This document shows positions 9,300 to 17,674 of a stretch of DNA of 20,704 nucleotides, one piece after another (position 1 is the first letter of the stretch; each line of letters opens with the position of its first letter). Source of the DNA: Euprymna scolopes (taxonomy: Eukaryota > Mollusca > Cephalopoda > Sepiida > Sepiolidae); contig CM044518.1 in the NCBI GenBank assembly GCA_024364805.1, positions 11,608,046-11,628,749 on the forward strand, in the 5' to 3' direction. The translations under genes were made by a program, and so were the position numbers. The notes under the pieces are model-generated. The model was not told the DNA's origin. It searched no databases and saw only the letters and a list, made by a program, of their open reading frames with translations.

Positions 9300-9645
9300 T
9301 AGTGATGGGACGATTCCAATTCCTGATTTTGATACAATTACCGATTCCGATTCTTTATAAATCTCTAAATATTTAACTGTAGAGTCGTTATTTTCCCTGA
9401 TTTCCGTAAAAAACACATGTTAACTATACAGATAATTTCGTAAACGTAAAATTACACTTGTGGAGGATGATCTTTTTATTTTAGCTTCGCTGATATTTTA
9501 AAATCCATGAATATTTATTATTTTATCATTATTACTAGAAATGGAAGATTTTGATTTTAGCAAAATCAAATAAAAAAAGACAATCAAAAGAATCGTTTTG
9601 GCGTCGTAAAATTGGCACCAATTCCGATTAATCGTCTCAACTCTA
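9300..9645. mobile_element. hAT-type MITE with 8-bp target duplication
   Basis: Seen: flanked by GTATGTAT (9292-9299) and GTATGCAT (9646-9653), 7 of 8 identical. The ends are inverted: TAGTGATGGGACGATT on the left and, reversed from the right, TAGAGTTGAGACGATT. Length 346 bp, no transposase. An 8-bp duplication with short imperfect inverted ends fits the hAT superfamily; the assignment is by structure only. Confidence 0.75.
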
Positions 9646-9695
9646 GTATGCATTCAATATAATGCAGGCATTCTGCATGTGATCTCGATATAATT

Positions 9696-9764
9696 CAAAC
9701 TTGGCTGTGATTGTCTGTCTTTGTGTGTGCACATGTGTGTATACAGGTGTGTTTGTGTGCGTCA
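9696..9764. repeat. TG-rich degenerate microsatellite
   Basis: Runs of TG with interruptions (TGTGTGTGCACATGTGTGTA). The reading frames crossing it on both strands are by-products of this composition. Confidence 0.8.
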
Positions 9765-9854
9765 TATATAAGGAGATCTTAAAACATATACCTTTTTTCT
9801 CCTTTCCTTGCGACAATTTATGCATGCTCCCCCCCAAAAAAAACGGCTTGGATG

Positions 9855-10082
9855 TTATTGTTTGGAGAAAGTCTTTGTTCCGAATTTCTTGTTGCTGAGA
9901 GGCCTCTGCTGAATCGATCCAAATCTCTTCTTCTTTTTCCGTTTTCTCATCTTGAATCCAGATTTTCTCGGTCTGACGAAAGAACTCTTAGACTGTCTTC
10001 TGACTAACTGACTGTGGCTTTTTCAAAAACTCACGTGTGTCACGCTTATATATTGAGGTATACGTGGGGATGGGTGGGTGGG
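9855..10082 (-). promoter_or_regulatory. GC-richer block with TATA-like site, G-run cluster and small basic ORF
   Basis: Seen: on the plus strand GGGG-AT-GGG-T-GGG-T-GGG (10066-10082) fits the G-quadruplex pattern. CACGTG lies at 10032-10037. On the minus strand ATATATAAGC lies at 10044-10053 with TCAGT motifs some 40 nt on, and an ATG at 9950 opens a 31-residue basic ORF (MRKRKKKKRF...) ending at 9855. This could be a cryptic or internal promoter, or chance; nothing ties the ORF to a known family. Confidence 0.25.
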
Positions 10083-10470
10083 TAGCATCCCATTAACATA
10101 ACTTGCACTCAACATGCAGTGACCTGCGTCGTGACCCCTGCCAGCATGCACATACAACACGTCTGTTCCAAGTCAATGAGTTTGATGCCTGTCAGTCTTA
10201 ATCTTTCGGCCTCTCTGCACATAACTTGAACACAAGCAAGTTGGTTCATGCTAGTTATTGATACACATCATTTCTTAAGAGTAAATTAAGAAGTAAATAA
10301 TGTCATGAATGAGTATATAACACTAAGTTGTTATATAAATCTGTTAAAGAGTATACTTTGCTCGATAACACATATCAACAAATAATTTTTTAAAAATAAC
10401 AAAAGCGAAAAATTAACATTGGATGCAAGTAAAAAATGTGAAAATCTAAATCCTTGCAATTCAGACTTAC
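10083..10470. other. Intron segment next to the third visible exon
   Basis: The left part (10083-10260) is less AT-rich than the surroundings and non-repetitive within the window. No frame or motif recognised. Confidence 0.4.
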
Positions 10471-10657
10471 CTGATACCTTATGCCGATCTACCTGCCCAT
10501 CTTCTACGTCAGCAATGTCAAATGCTTTTTGTCCATTCAACACAAAAAAATTGCTAGATTCTTGTCCAAGATCAGTCGTAATTGCTTTTGGGTCCTCTTG
10601 TCCAAGTGATCCAGCAACATTTGCCTGTTGTTTTCCCTCTCCTTGCATGACTGACTG
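10471..10657 (-). CDS. Unidentified host protein, third visible exon
   Basis: Seen: 187 nt between the acceptor ATATTTCAG and a consensus donor CAG|gtaagt. It is entered in phase 0 and left one base into a codon. It encodes 62 residues beginning QSVMQGEGKQQANVAG and ending DRHKVS. The composition is acidic and polar, with repeated GQE/GQ motifs and no predicted fold that I can name. A GT eight bases further inside (AAG|gtatca) could also act as a donor but has a poorer consensus. The next exon supplies the two bases that complete the split codon, giving glutamate. Likely a linker between the disordered region and the second coiled coil. Confidence 0.85.
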
Positions 10658-11059
10658 CTGAAATATGCACATAAATAAATTGGCTTTATATTGTGAATAT
10701 ATCATAATAGTTAAACAAAATTGTTGTTTTTCAATTTAAAATAAAAAAATGTGCATTTTGGTTATTTAGGCCAAGTTTTTTTTTTTTTGTTTCATTTTTA
10801 AAGAACGGGGGTGAGGGTTGGGGACAAATCAAGAAGCCCTTAAACTTTTTCAAAAAATTTCTCCAAAATTGGATATGAATCCATTGAATATTCACAATAT
10901 TTTTTAAACTTTGATCCAGGAAAAAATCTTTTTTAATGTCTAAAGAAAAAAACTGTTATCTTCCTTCAAGACAATATCTGTTAAAAGGAAATTACACATT
11001 ACAAATTCAAAGACTAGACTATTCAAAACTATGAATTTTAAAAATCATACATTTTCATA
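10658..11059. other. Intron segment without recognised features
   Basis: AT-rich with T- and A-runs. Nothing recognised on either strand. Confidence 0.4.
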
Positions 11060-11061
11060 TA

Positions 11062-11578
11062 CAAGGTGGAATGATAAAGTTGTCACCCTAGAAAATACAA
11101 CATGATTCCATTTCTTTTTGATGAAAACTGGTTTCCTTTTTTTTGTTGAAGATTATCTACTAGTTGGCCAGTCGTGTAAAAATCCTAAGAGCGATAGGAG
11201 TCTTCTATCATGTCTGAAAGTGACAAAATGAGCGAGATCAGAGATGCGCCACTGCACAATTCATGCTCTCTACTGATCCAATTTATGACAACAGGACCAT
11301 TGCCAGCACCCTCAAAATGCAAATCCGGACGGTTCAACAAAAGCTAAATGAAGTTTCTTGCCACGGTTATGGCCTTTGTGTGGTTTCAAGTGAGGGCCAC
11401 ATCATGCCACCTCACGTCTTCGAAGTCAGCTTGAAAGTAGACACCAAAGTGTACCTGGATGTGCTGAAGAGTTTGGTGATCCCCTGGTGCAATCAGGTGG
11501 CTGCTGGCAGACCCTGGATGTAGCATTAGGATTCAGCACCGGCCCACAAGTCCAGAGACCCAGGCTTGGCTTCAGGAG
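11062..11578 (+). mobile_element. Mariner/Tc1-type 5' part, truncated and internally deleted
   Basis: Seen: the terminus CAAGGTGGAATGATAAAGTT follows TA (11060-11061) and matches the right end of the element at 4019-4850. An ATG at 11210 begins MSESDKMSEIRD. A shifted frame then gives TIASTLKMQIRTVQQKLNEV (helix-turn-helix-like), and after an internal deletion HIMPPHVFEVSLKVDTKVYL and AAGRPWM. A stop interrupts just before DSAPAHKS, whose D is the second catalytic aspartate in this family. The 3' third and the other inverted repeat are lost where LINE sequence begins at about 11579. Non-functional. Confidence 0.8.
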
Positions 11579-11789
11579 TGCAAACTTTCGTGAAAAATAT
11601 TAGTCTAACCAAAACCTCTATTAATAATTTCCCATGCTCTGTATCTGTGCCTAAACCTAAATGTGAATTCCATGAACAAAGCTTCTTTCTTAGAACTGCA
11701 CATTTGTGGAACTCTCTTCCGTTTGCCTGCTTTCCAGCTGATTACAATTTGATTGTCTTCAAGTCGAAAAATGACAAAAAATGTAGAAA
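11579..11789 (+). mobile_element. LINE 3' tail joined to the mariner
   Basis: Seen: FPCSVSVPKPKCEFHEQSFF then LRTAHLWNSLPF and PADYNLIVFKS, the C-terminal end of a non-LTR reverse transcriptase and the same family as 5830-6060. Heavily 5'-truncated. The left junction cuts into mariner coding sequence and the right runs into MITE copy D, so the three elements form a mosaic. Confidence 0.7.
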
Positions 11790-11945
11790 AATAGAAAAAT
11801 AATTACAAGTAAAAATAGAATTTATTCAATTATTGAATCATTTTTGTAATTTTTGGAATTTATATTAATGTTGCCATGACATGCAAGTACATAATGTTTT
11901 CACCTGAAATGCGTTAGTCTAAAAGATTACCAAGGTAGACAAGCA
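11790..11945 (+). repeat. Palindromic MITE family, copy D (internally deleted)
   Basis: Seen: ATTACAAGTAAAAATAGAAT followed after a deletion by the family terminus TGTTTTCACCTGAAATGCGT, AAAAGATTACCAAGG and TAGACAAGCA. The left terminal repeat is absent. Confidence 0.75.
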
Positions 11946-12315
11946 TTAAAGAAATTCAAAACAAATAAGAGAAAATCTTAGAAAAGAAAACTGAGGTGCA
12001 ACGCATCTTTGTAAACTTGTTAACATTCTAGGTGAATTGGAAGAGCCAACAGACAAAAAAAAATGTTCAAATACAACCATCTGAAAAGCAGGAAAAGAAA
12101 CAAACTGCACATGTACTGTAAGTAGTCCAACAAACTGTATTTCTATGCAAACATATATTATGGGCGAATCACTCTGTAGTACTTATCTATTGACATAAAA
12201 AAAAATAGTACATAAAAATATTCGACTGCTACAAACACACACAAGTTGGCCCTTATATTATGGGAGACTAGACGCTCTGGGCCTAGACAGTTTGTCTAAA
12301 ATATATATATATTAA
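11946..12315. other. Intron segment without recognised features
   Basis: No gene or known repeat recognised. A short AT run lies at 12301-12313. Confidence 0.35.
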
Positions 12316-12362
12316 TAAAAGGGAAAGGTAGTTGGCTTGAAGCATTGCTAGTAAATAAATAT
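12316..12362. repeat. Dispersed repeat, shared with 8355-8400
   Basis: GGCTTGAAGCATTGCTAGTA then AATAAATATG, as at 8371-8398. Both copies follow an AT microsatellite. Confidence 0.6.
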
Positions 12363-13126
12363 GTGAGAGTATAAGAAGGTTATAGCAATGCAGGAAGTCA
12401 GGTTTTAAGTGATGCGACGGATGAGCAAAAACAGACAAACGAACAAAGAGGTTTTCTGTAGGTTTTCTTTTTTTTATCTTCAAAAAAAAATTGCAAATAC
12501 AAATGAGTAAATATAGACTTACTGTTTGAAATAATTAGGATGGTGGAAATGTTTAACATTTCAAGAATATAATCTCTTTTTCAAAAAAGAAAGAAACCAA
12601 AAGAATGTTGTAAAAAAATAAATAAATAAGAAGGAGGAAAATATTGTAAAAACGGAATTGGGATAGGGATTAGCTGAACTGTCAAGCGGAGAATATGACT
12701 TATTTTTACGTCTGATTAGTTTGATATTCTAGTCATTGCGTTATTTGTATAACAAAAATTTCCATTATTTATCATCATCATCATTTCCCCCCTCTTATTT
12801 GTTTTGTTTAATTACTAATTTATTATTTGGTTCAATTGAAATTATTTTTTTTTATTTTGGACAGAAGTAATAGTGGGCAACAGCACTCGTTAAACTTGCG
12901 AGTTTTCAAGGGAGATAATTACATGAAAACTTCAGCACTTCTTCGTTATTACAGAAAAATTCAAAATTCAGAATATTTCAAGTGAAACCAATGGTATCTA
13001 ATGAATTCTCATGTCAAACTAATAAACATATCCCAAAATTATGAAAAACAATTAGATAAAAAATTAATTATTAAAGAAAACAGTTTTCAAAGAAATTAGT
13101 AATTTTAGCTTACATAATAACTAAAG
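12363..13126. other. Intron segment with one TTATCTCCCTTG-type motif
   Basis: No gene. On the minus strand 12540-12590 reads like a decayed 3' repeat end (TTGAAATGTTAAACATTTCC). CAAGGGAGATAATT lies at 12908. Confidence 0.4.
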
Positions 13127-13297
13127 AACCCTGGTACTTGTACAGTTTAGTAAAAACATTAAAAAACGAAAATATCGAAAAAAAAAAAGTTTAAATTCTA
13201 TTATGGAATCTTCCAACTGAACCAGCCTCCCCCTCCTTCACAAGTTCTCCGAAAAAAAATTTCACTTAATTTCATCAAGTAGTTTTTATTTTACAGC
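13127..13297 (+). repeat. Short MITE, copy 1 (right end decayed)
   Basis: Seen: CCTGGTACTTGTACAGTTTA at the left, AAAATATCGAAAAAAAAA and CCGAAAAAAAATTTCACTTA inside, in the same order as the copy at 13618-13772. The expected inverted right end is not clear. Confidence 0.65.
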
Positions 13298-13617
13298 GAA
13301 AAAACAATTTGTTACGATACCAAGCAAAAGGTTCGATTTTTAGGAAGAAAAGCTAGTTATTAAAGATGAAGAGGGAGTGTTGGCACTTTACATGGAGTTA
13401 TCTCCCGTGTCGTTTCTAAAATTCAAACAAAAATTTAAACCAAATCCAAGATGTCTGCCTTCAACACACTCTCATAAAAACGTTTTTATGTAAAAAATAA
13501 TTCCAAATGAATATAACGTATATACATATTTTGCATGTTTTTTTCTTTTAAAAACTTCTAAAAAATCGGCCTAAGCTTTAGTTTTTAAAAATTAATTACC
13601 TCCCCTGCTAATATAAG
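13298..13617. other. Intron segment between two MITE copies
   Basis: AT-rich, with one TTATCTCCC motif at 13399. No gene recognised. Confidence 0.4.
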
Positions 13618-13772
13618 GGTTCTGGTACTTGTACAGTTTAATCAAGACATTAAAAAAATGAAAATATCGAAAAAAAAAAGTTAATTGTACGTATCTGTTT
13701 TGACATGATCTCCGAAAAAAAATTTCACTTAATTTGATTGAGTAGTTTGTTTTTTTTTACAGTACCAGAACC
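13618..13772 (+). repeat. Short MITE, copy 2
   Basis: Seen: about 155 bp with inverted ends GGTTCTGGTACTTGTACAG and, reversed from the right, GGTTCTGGTACTGTAAAAA. The interior is shared with 13127-13297. No coding capacity. A clean target duplication is not visible, so the superfamily is open. Confidence 0.7.
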
Positions 13773-14040
13773 ATTTTTTTAAAAGATGGAATTGCCTTAT
13801 TGTGGAAGACAAGATGCAAGAAAGCAAGAAAAATCTACCTACAGAGTTTTAGAATTATATAAATATATACACTACACTTTGATCTTAACCAAAGAAGTAT
13901 CGCATTTTATTTAGATAAATAGTTTTACTTTCAATTTATTTATATTAATAATATTGTGGGATCTGTGTGGGTTCATACCAGTAATATTAATAATAAGTAG
14001 ATAAACCCTTAAGCAAAACACAGAAACTAATATTTCTTAC
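13773..14040. other. Intron segment next to the proline-run exon
   Basis: AT-rich, nothing recognised. Confidence 0.4.
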
Positions 14041-14655
14041 CTGTTTTGCATTTTGGTATTGCTGATGGGATGGCGCCAAATAAAATCCATCGGATGGGTA
14101 AACTCTTTCTGCTTCGTGGTTGTAAGCAAGTGGGGAAACCTGCATCATCATCCGTTCTGGTTGCGGGAATCGGGTTGGCATGACAGTGGAAGGCAATAGA
14201 CCGTTCCCATATCTATCAATCCCAGTTTGTGAAGGAGGGGGAGGCTGGTTCAGTTGGAAGATTCCATTTTGCAGATGCTGAGGATCATGCGAAAGAAACT
14301 CATTATCGATTTGAAAAGACATGCCAGGGGAAAACACTTGCGTTAAATTTTTACTCATTGTCTCTTCATTACAGAATCGTGGAAGTAATCTTTGAGGTTT
14401 CTCCGGGGGAACAACAAATGTATCCTGGATTTCCATATCAGTTTTGTTTATGTTTGATGGCGTAAACGGCGGTTTCGTTGTCAGTTGTCTTGCAATGCTC
14501 GTTTCGCTGTTGCGTTTGAGTTGGAACATCTTTTCTGGGGAACTTCCAGAGATTTTGTTTGCCTGCAAGAAAGCTTCTTTCAACTGCGATTCCAACACTT
14601 CCTTGTACTGCTTCCAATTTGGATGTTCTTGTGTGAGATAGTTTTTGCACTTTCT
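14041..14655 (-). CDS. Unidentified host protein, exon with proline run (205 codons)
   Basis: Seen: 615 nt, exactly 205 codons. It lies between the acceptor TTTCTCTGCAG and the donor CAG|gtaaga, entered and left in phase 0. The first 35 or so residues (RKCKNYLTQEHPNWKQYK and on) continue the helical, charged character of the preceding exon. After that the sequence is polar and probably disordered: a PPPPSQ run, an MMMQ cluster, and many S, N, Q and P. No catalytic motif, zinc-binding pattern or membrane segment is visible. An alternative acceptor two bases downstream would break the frame, so the upstream one was chosen. The acceptor lies only 36 bp from a MITE copy (14693-15141). The long open frame, strong splice sites and matching phases on both sides make this exon secure even though the family is not recognised. 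Confidence 0.88.
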
Positions 14656-14692
14656 CTGCAGAGAAATGGAAACGAGAGGAAAACAAATTTTT

Positions 14693-15141
14693 GTGCTTGT
14701 TTACATAAGTAATCTTTTAAACCAATACATTTCAGGTGAAAACATTACGTACTTACATGTGATGGCGAAATAAGCATAAATTCAAAAAATTATGAAAAAT
14801 GATTCTGTAGATGTGCTAGAAGTATTTTAAATAAAAAAAAACATCAGCCACAATTACATCTCTAGTTAGTGTATTTAAAGATGGCGGACCCTAAATTTAA
14901 GTCAGTTTAAGTCAAGGATTATCTCGCTTGTTTGTCATACTGAATTGGTTGCACAATTCTTCTACATTACAACATAGAATAAAACTCGATAAATTCTATT
15001 TTTACTTGTAATTTTTATTTCTACTCGATCATTTTTCATAATTTGGGGAATTTATACAAATTTCACCATGATACACAAGTATATAATAATGTTTTCACCT
15101 GAAATGCGTTGGTTTAAAAGCTTGTCAATGTAAACAAGCAC
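14693..15141 (+). repeat. Palindromic MITE family, copy C (most complete)
   Basis: Seen: 449 bp with inverted ends starting GTGCTTGTTTACAT on both sides, then TTTTAAACCAA and CATTTCAGGTGAAAACATTA. The arms reach about 110 bp before the core. The core holds a TTAAGTCAAGGATTATCTCG block and GATGGCGGACCCT, matched in inverse in copies A and B. The flanks have similar but offset AAATT-containing sequence, so a target duplication is only suspected. No transposase. Its left end is 36 bp from the acceptor at 14656. Confidence 0.85.
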
Positions 15142-15447
15142 CCAAATTGTTTTTAATTAAAAAAAATAATAACGATATTGTTCTGTAGAAATATTCAGAT
15201 TTGGATGTGTAAACGTGTCTGCCTTCTACATTTTTTGTATAATTATCCAAGGGAAGTAACTCCTTTTGCCATTTTCTGTATACAAGGGGAATAACTCCTA
15301 TTGTCATGACATTGACAATTAAGTCCCTAATAAGATGCACATATAGATGGGTAGTATAAAATAAAGTTAAAATCAGAAATTTTCAAGTAAGGTTAAGATA
15401 AAGTAACAAAGAGTATAATTTTCTATTAGAAATCATGTTAGAACTAG
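15142..15447. other. Intron segment without recognised features
   Basis: Two related blocks, GGGAAGTAACTCCTTTTGCC at 15251 and GGGGAATAACTCCTATTGTC at 15286, form a short tandem-like pair. No gene. Confidence 0.45.
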
Positions 15448-15576
15448 GTGTACCATGGCCGGCCTTAGCTATTGCAGGGGCCTTATGCAAAACAGACTGC
15501 ATGGGGCCCTGCGTGGGTAGGGATAGAGATAATAACTAAAAATTAAGATTTTGAAAAAAAAAAAAAAAAAAAAAAT
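15448..15576 (+). repeat. GC-rich repeat fragment with A tail
   Basis: GGCCGGCCTTAGCTATTGCA, GGGGCC blocks and a run of about 22 A at 15554-15576. The GGCCGGCC start resembles ends of some hAT elements, while the A-run resembles a retroposon tail. Class undecided. Confidence 0.4.
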
Positions 15577-15980
15577 GAATCAGCCCGAATCCTTAGTATA
15601 TCATCCTTCATCATGAAATGGCAATTTTACAAACAGACGAAGAAAGCAATCAAAGAAATTTGTTCAAACTCATTAATTATTAAGAGTCATACTATTCATT
15701 ATTTACTAGAGATTTTCATACAGATCAATATCAGTGATTTCTCACTAGCAAGTAGGGTTCCTTGGAGTCTGAGTGACAACAAGTTTTCCCAGATCTTCAT
15801 CATGCTCCACCTCTTTCAATAACCATTGCAAATCACCTTATTGCAACAGCCGGTTACTAATTTATCTATCACTAGAATTTGAGTTGCAATAAAACTCTCC
15901 AAGATTCCAATATTGTTGTGCCTTTCCTGGTTGATGCTCTTTCTTGTAGAATCTAAGACTGAAGATTTCAAGGTTTCGAT
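15577..15980. other. Intron segment without recognised features
   Basis: No family recognised. A short plus-strand frame here shows no similarity I can name. Confidence 0.35.
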
Positions 15981-15981
15981 T

Positions 15982-16136
15982 TAGATTTTTGGTCGTTTCA
16001 TTCCTTTCATTTGTTGTAAATTTATTATTTATATCTATGCAATATTCTCCATTTCCAAAAAAAATTTCTGATATTTAGAAATTAGACAATTTCTGTAATG
16101 TAATCTAAAAACTTGTCATGGACGAACAGATTTTCT
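15982..16136 (+). repeat. Direct repeat unit, copy 1 (interrupted by the 5S SINE)
   Basis: TTTTTGGTCGTTTCATTCCT, GCAATATTCTCCATTTC, GATATTTAGAAATTAGACAA and CTTGTCATGGACGAACAGA. The same order occurs at 16577-16713 and, inverted, at 16738-16850. The unit continues on the far side of the SINE at 16453. Confidence 0.75.
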
Positions 16137-16146
16137 ATTCATCTCT

Positions 16147-16442
16147 TGATGTCTCCATTCAGTTTTGAGAGACAAAGGATACCCCCTGTAGGAGCAGCTG
16201 CGCATGTAATTGTGAGGCAAGGGTTGTGCAATCTCCAACCACACCTCTCCTGCATCAGCCCTGTTTGAGTTCAGTGGCAAGGAGAAGTGCTAGACGACCG
16301 GAAATAATGCCGAGATAAGTGGAGAGCACATACAGCACTTGGAAGTCCCAAATGGTCACCCATTTAATACTGACCAGGTTCAATGTTGCCTAACTTTGGT
16401 GATCCAGCGTGAACCAGTGTGTCAACATAATTATGCCGTATT
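16147..16442 (-). mobile_element. 5S rRNA-derived SINE (SINE3-like)
   Basis: Seen on the minus strand: 16440-16331 aligns in order with 5S rRNA. It has TACGGC at the start, GATCACCAAAGTTAGGCAAC as the A-box region, GGTCAGTATTAAATGGGTGA as the C-box region and GTGCTGTA at the end. An unrelated body of about 180 bp follows to 16147 (GGGCTGATGCAGGAGAGGTG, GCGCAGCTGCTCCTACAGGG). Target duplications ATTCATCTCT (16137-16146) and ATTTATCTCT (16443-16452), 9 of 10 identical, flank it. It sits inside a repeat whose uninterrupted version is at 16711-16760. Known: 5S-headed SINEs form the SINE3 class and use the internal pol III promoter. Several changes from 5S consensus show it is not a functional rRNA gene. 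Confidence 0.8.
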
Positions 16443-16452
16443 ATTTATCTCT

Positions 16453-16576
16453 ACTTATATATAGGCAATTAGTCTCTGTGTGTGAGTTGGTTCCCTGTGG
16501 ACTCCAAAATGGCTGTGCCGATTTTTATGAAATTTTGCACAGGTGTATCTTGTGTTTGAGTGTGTTCTTAGATAGG
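16453..16576 (+). repeat. Dispersed repeat, related to 16840-16975
   Basis: GGCAATTAGTCTCTGTGTGT, CCCTGTGGACTCCAAAATGG and TTTTTATGAAATTTTGCAC recur with changes at 16851-16940. This is the continuation of the unit split by the SINE. Confidence 0.7.
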
Positions 16577-16713
16577 TGAATTTTTGGTCGTTGCATTCGT
16601 TTTATTTGTTGTGAATTTATTCTTTACTGTCAATGCAATATTCTCCATTTCTAAAATAAGATTTCTGATATTTAGAAATTAGACAATTTCTGCAATGTAT
16701 TTTTAAAAACTTA
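16577..16713 (+). repeat. Direct repeat unit, copy 2
   Basis: Same blocks as 15982-16136. Its right part is the left arm of the hairpin at 16648-16832. Confidence 0.75.
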
Positions 16714-16832
16714 AAAAGCTTATAAGCAGAGATAGAGATTTTGTTTGTCCATCTGTTTGTCCATGACAAGTTTTTAAAAATACATTGCAGAAATTATCTA
16801 ATTTCTAAATATCAAAAATCTTATTTTAGAAA
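16648..16832. repeat. 65-bp inverted repeat (hairpin)
   Basis: Arms 16648-16712 and 16768-16832 are near-perfect inverses with a 55-bp spacer. They were produced by two head-to-head copies of the same repeat unit. Transcribed in the pre-mRNA it would form a long stem. Confidence 0.85.
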
Positions 16833-16839
16833 TATAAAT

Positions 16840-16975
16840 ATGTAAAAGGCAATTAGCTTTGTATGTGTGTGTGCGTGTGTGTTCATTCCCTCTGGACTCT
16901 AAAAAGGCTGTGCCCATTTTTATGAAATTTCACAAAAATGTTCTTTATGCATCTGGGAGTGTTCTTAGATAGATT
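16840..16975 (+). repeat. Dispersed repeat, second copy of the 16453 block
   Basis: GGCAATTAGCTTTGTATGTG, GTTCATTCCCTCTGGACTCT and TTTTTATGAAATTTCACA, then GTGTTCTTAGATAG as at 16561-16574. Confidence 0.7.
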
Positions 16976-17674
16976 TTTATCAGAATACCTCCAAAAAGTG
17001 TCGAAAACTGTTAACTGATAATCAAAAAATCCAATTAAAGGAAGATACTGATTTTGAACACAGTCAACACTTTATACAGCCTAATATCACAAGTGCATTT
17101 GAGAAGTTTTATCACTGCACAAGCAGAAAAGCCCTATATATAAAATCAACAGTAGGTTCTTTGATAAGATAGTGGCAAATTTCAAATGAATGTTTCCGTT
17201 TCAACCACAATTGAACCATGATACTTGACTTTTGCATGTTAAACTTTACTTCAAACCGTTACATATAAAAAATAATTTCATAAAATTAACAGTAGGTTCT
17301 CTACAGTGCAATGTAGACTACAATGCACTGTGGACTAAGTCACTGCAAGAAGGGATGTGAAGTTTCCTCGCAGTGCATCCTCAACTAAAGCAGATAATCA
17401 ATTGATTTAATTGAAAAATGGGCAAATTCACCGATTTCAATGACAAGAAAACTATGATGTGGAATGTTTGTTGATTCTCCAAATCTAATCCCAGGCAATA
17501 TTAGGTCTCCCTGCTAGTATAAGATAGATCTGATGCTCTTCGATAACGGTAATAACCATGAACATTTTCAACCTGATCAGATAAATAATTGCTGAATCAT
17601 CAACGTTTCTATGACATAATATCAGGAATACTTCATATGGCGAAGTAAGGCTTTGGCCCATCTTTACAATTATT
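16976..17674. other. Intron segment without recognised gene
   Basis: CAACAGTAGGTTCT at 17149 and TTAACAGTAGGTTCTCTA at 17285 are short direct repeats. CTACAGTGCAATGTAGACTA and nearby CAATGCACTGTGGACTA form a small palindrome at 17301-17335. No coding frame recognised. Confidence 0.4.

Noticed and set aside
9643-9898. Frames on both strands over the TG-rich stretch
   Set aside because: Dinucleotide repeats keep several frames open by composition alone.
14229-14712. Several plus- and minus-strand frames overlapping the proline-run exon
   Set aside because: All are other-frame shadows of the exon 14041-14655, with no splice sites or family similarity.
16331-16442. Functional 5S rRNA gene
   Set aside because: Too many changes in the 5' third, and it continues into a SINE body with target duplications.
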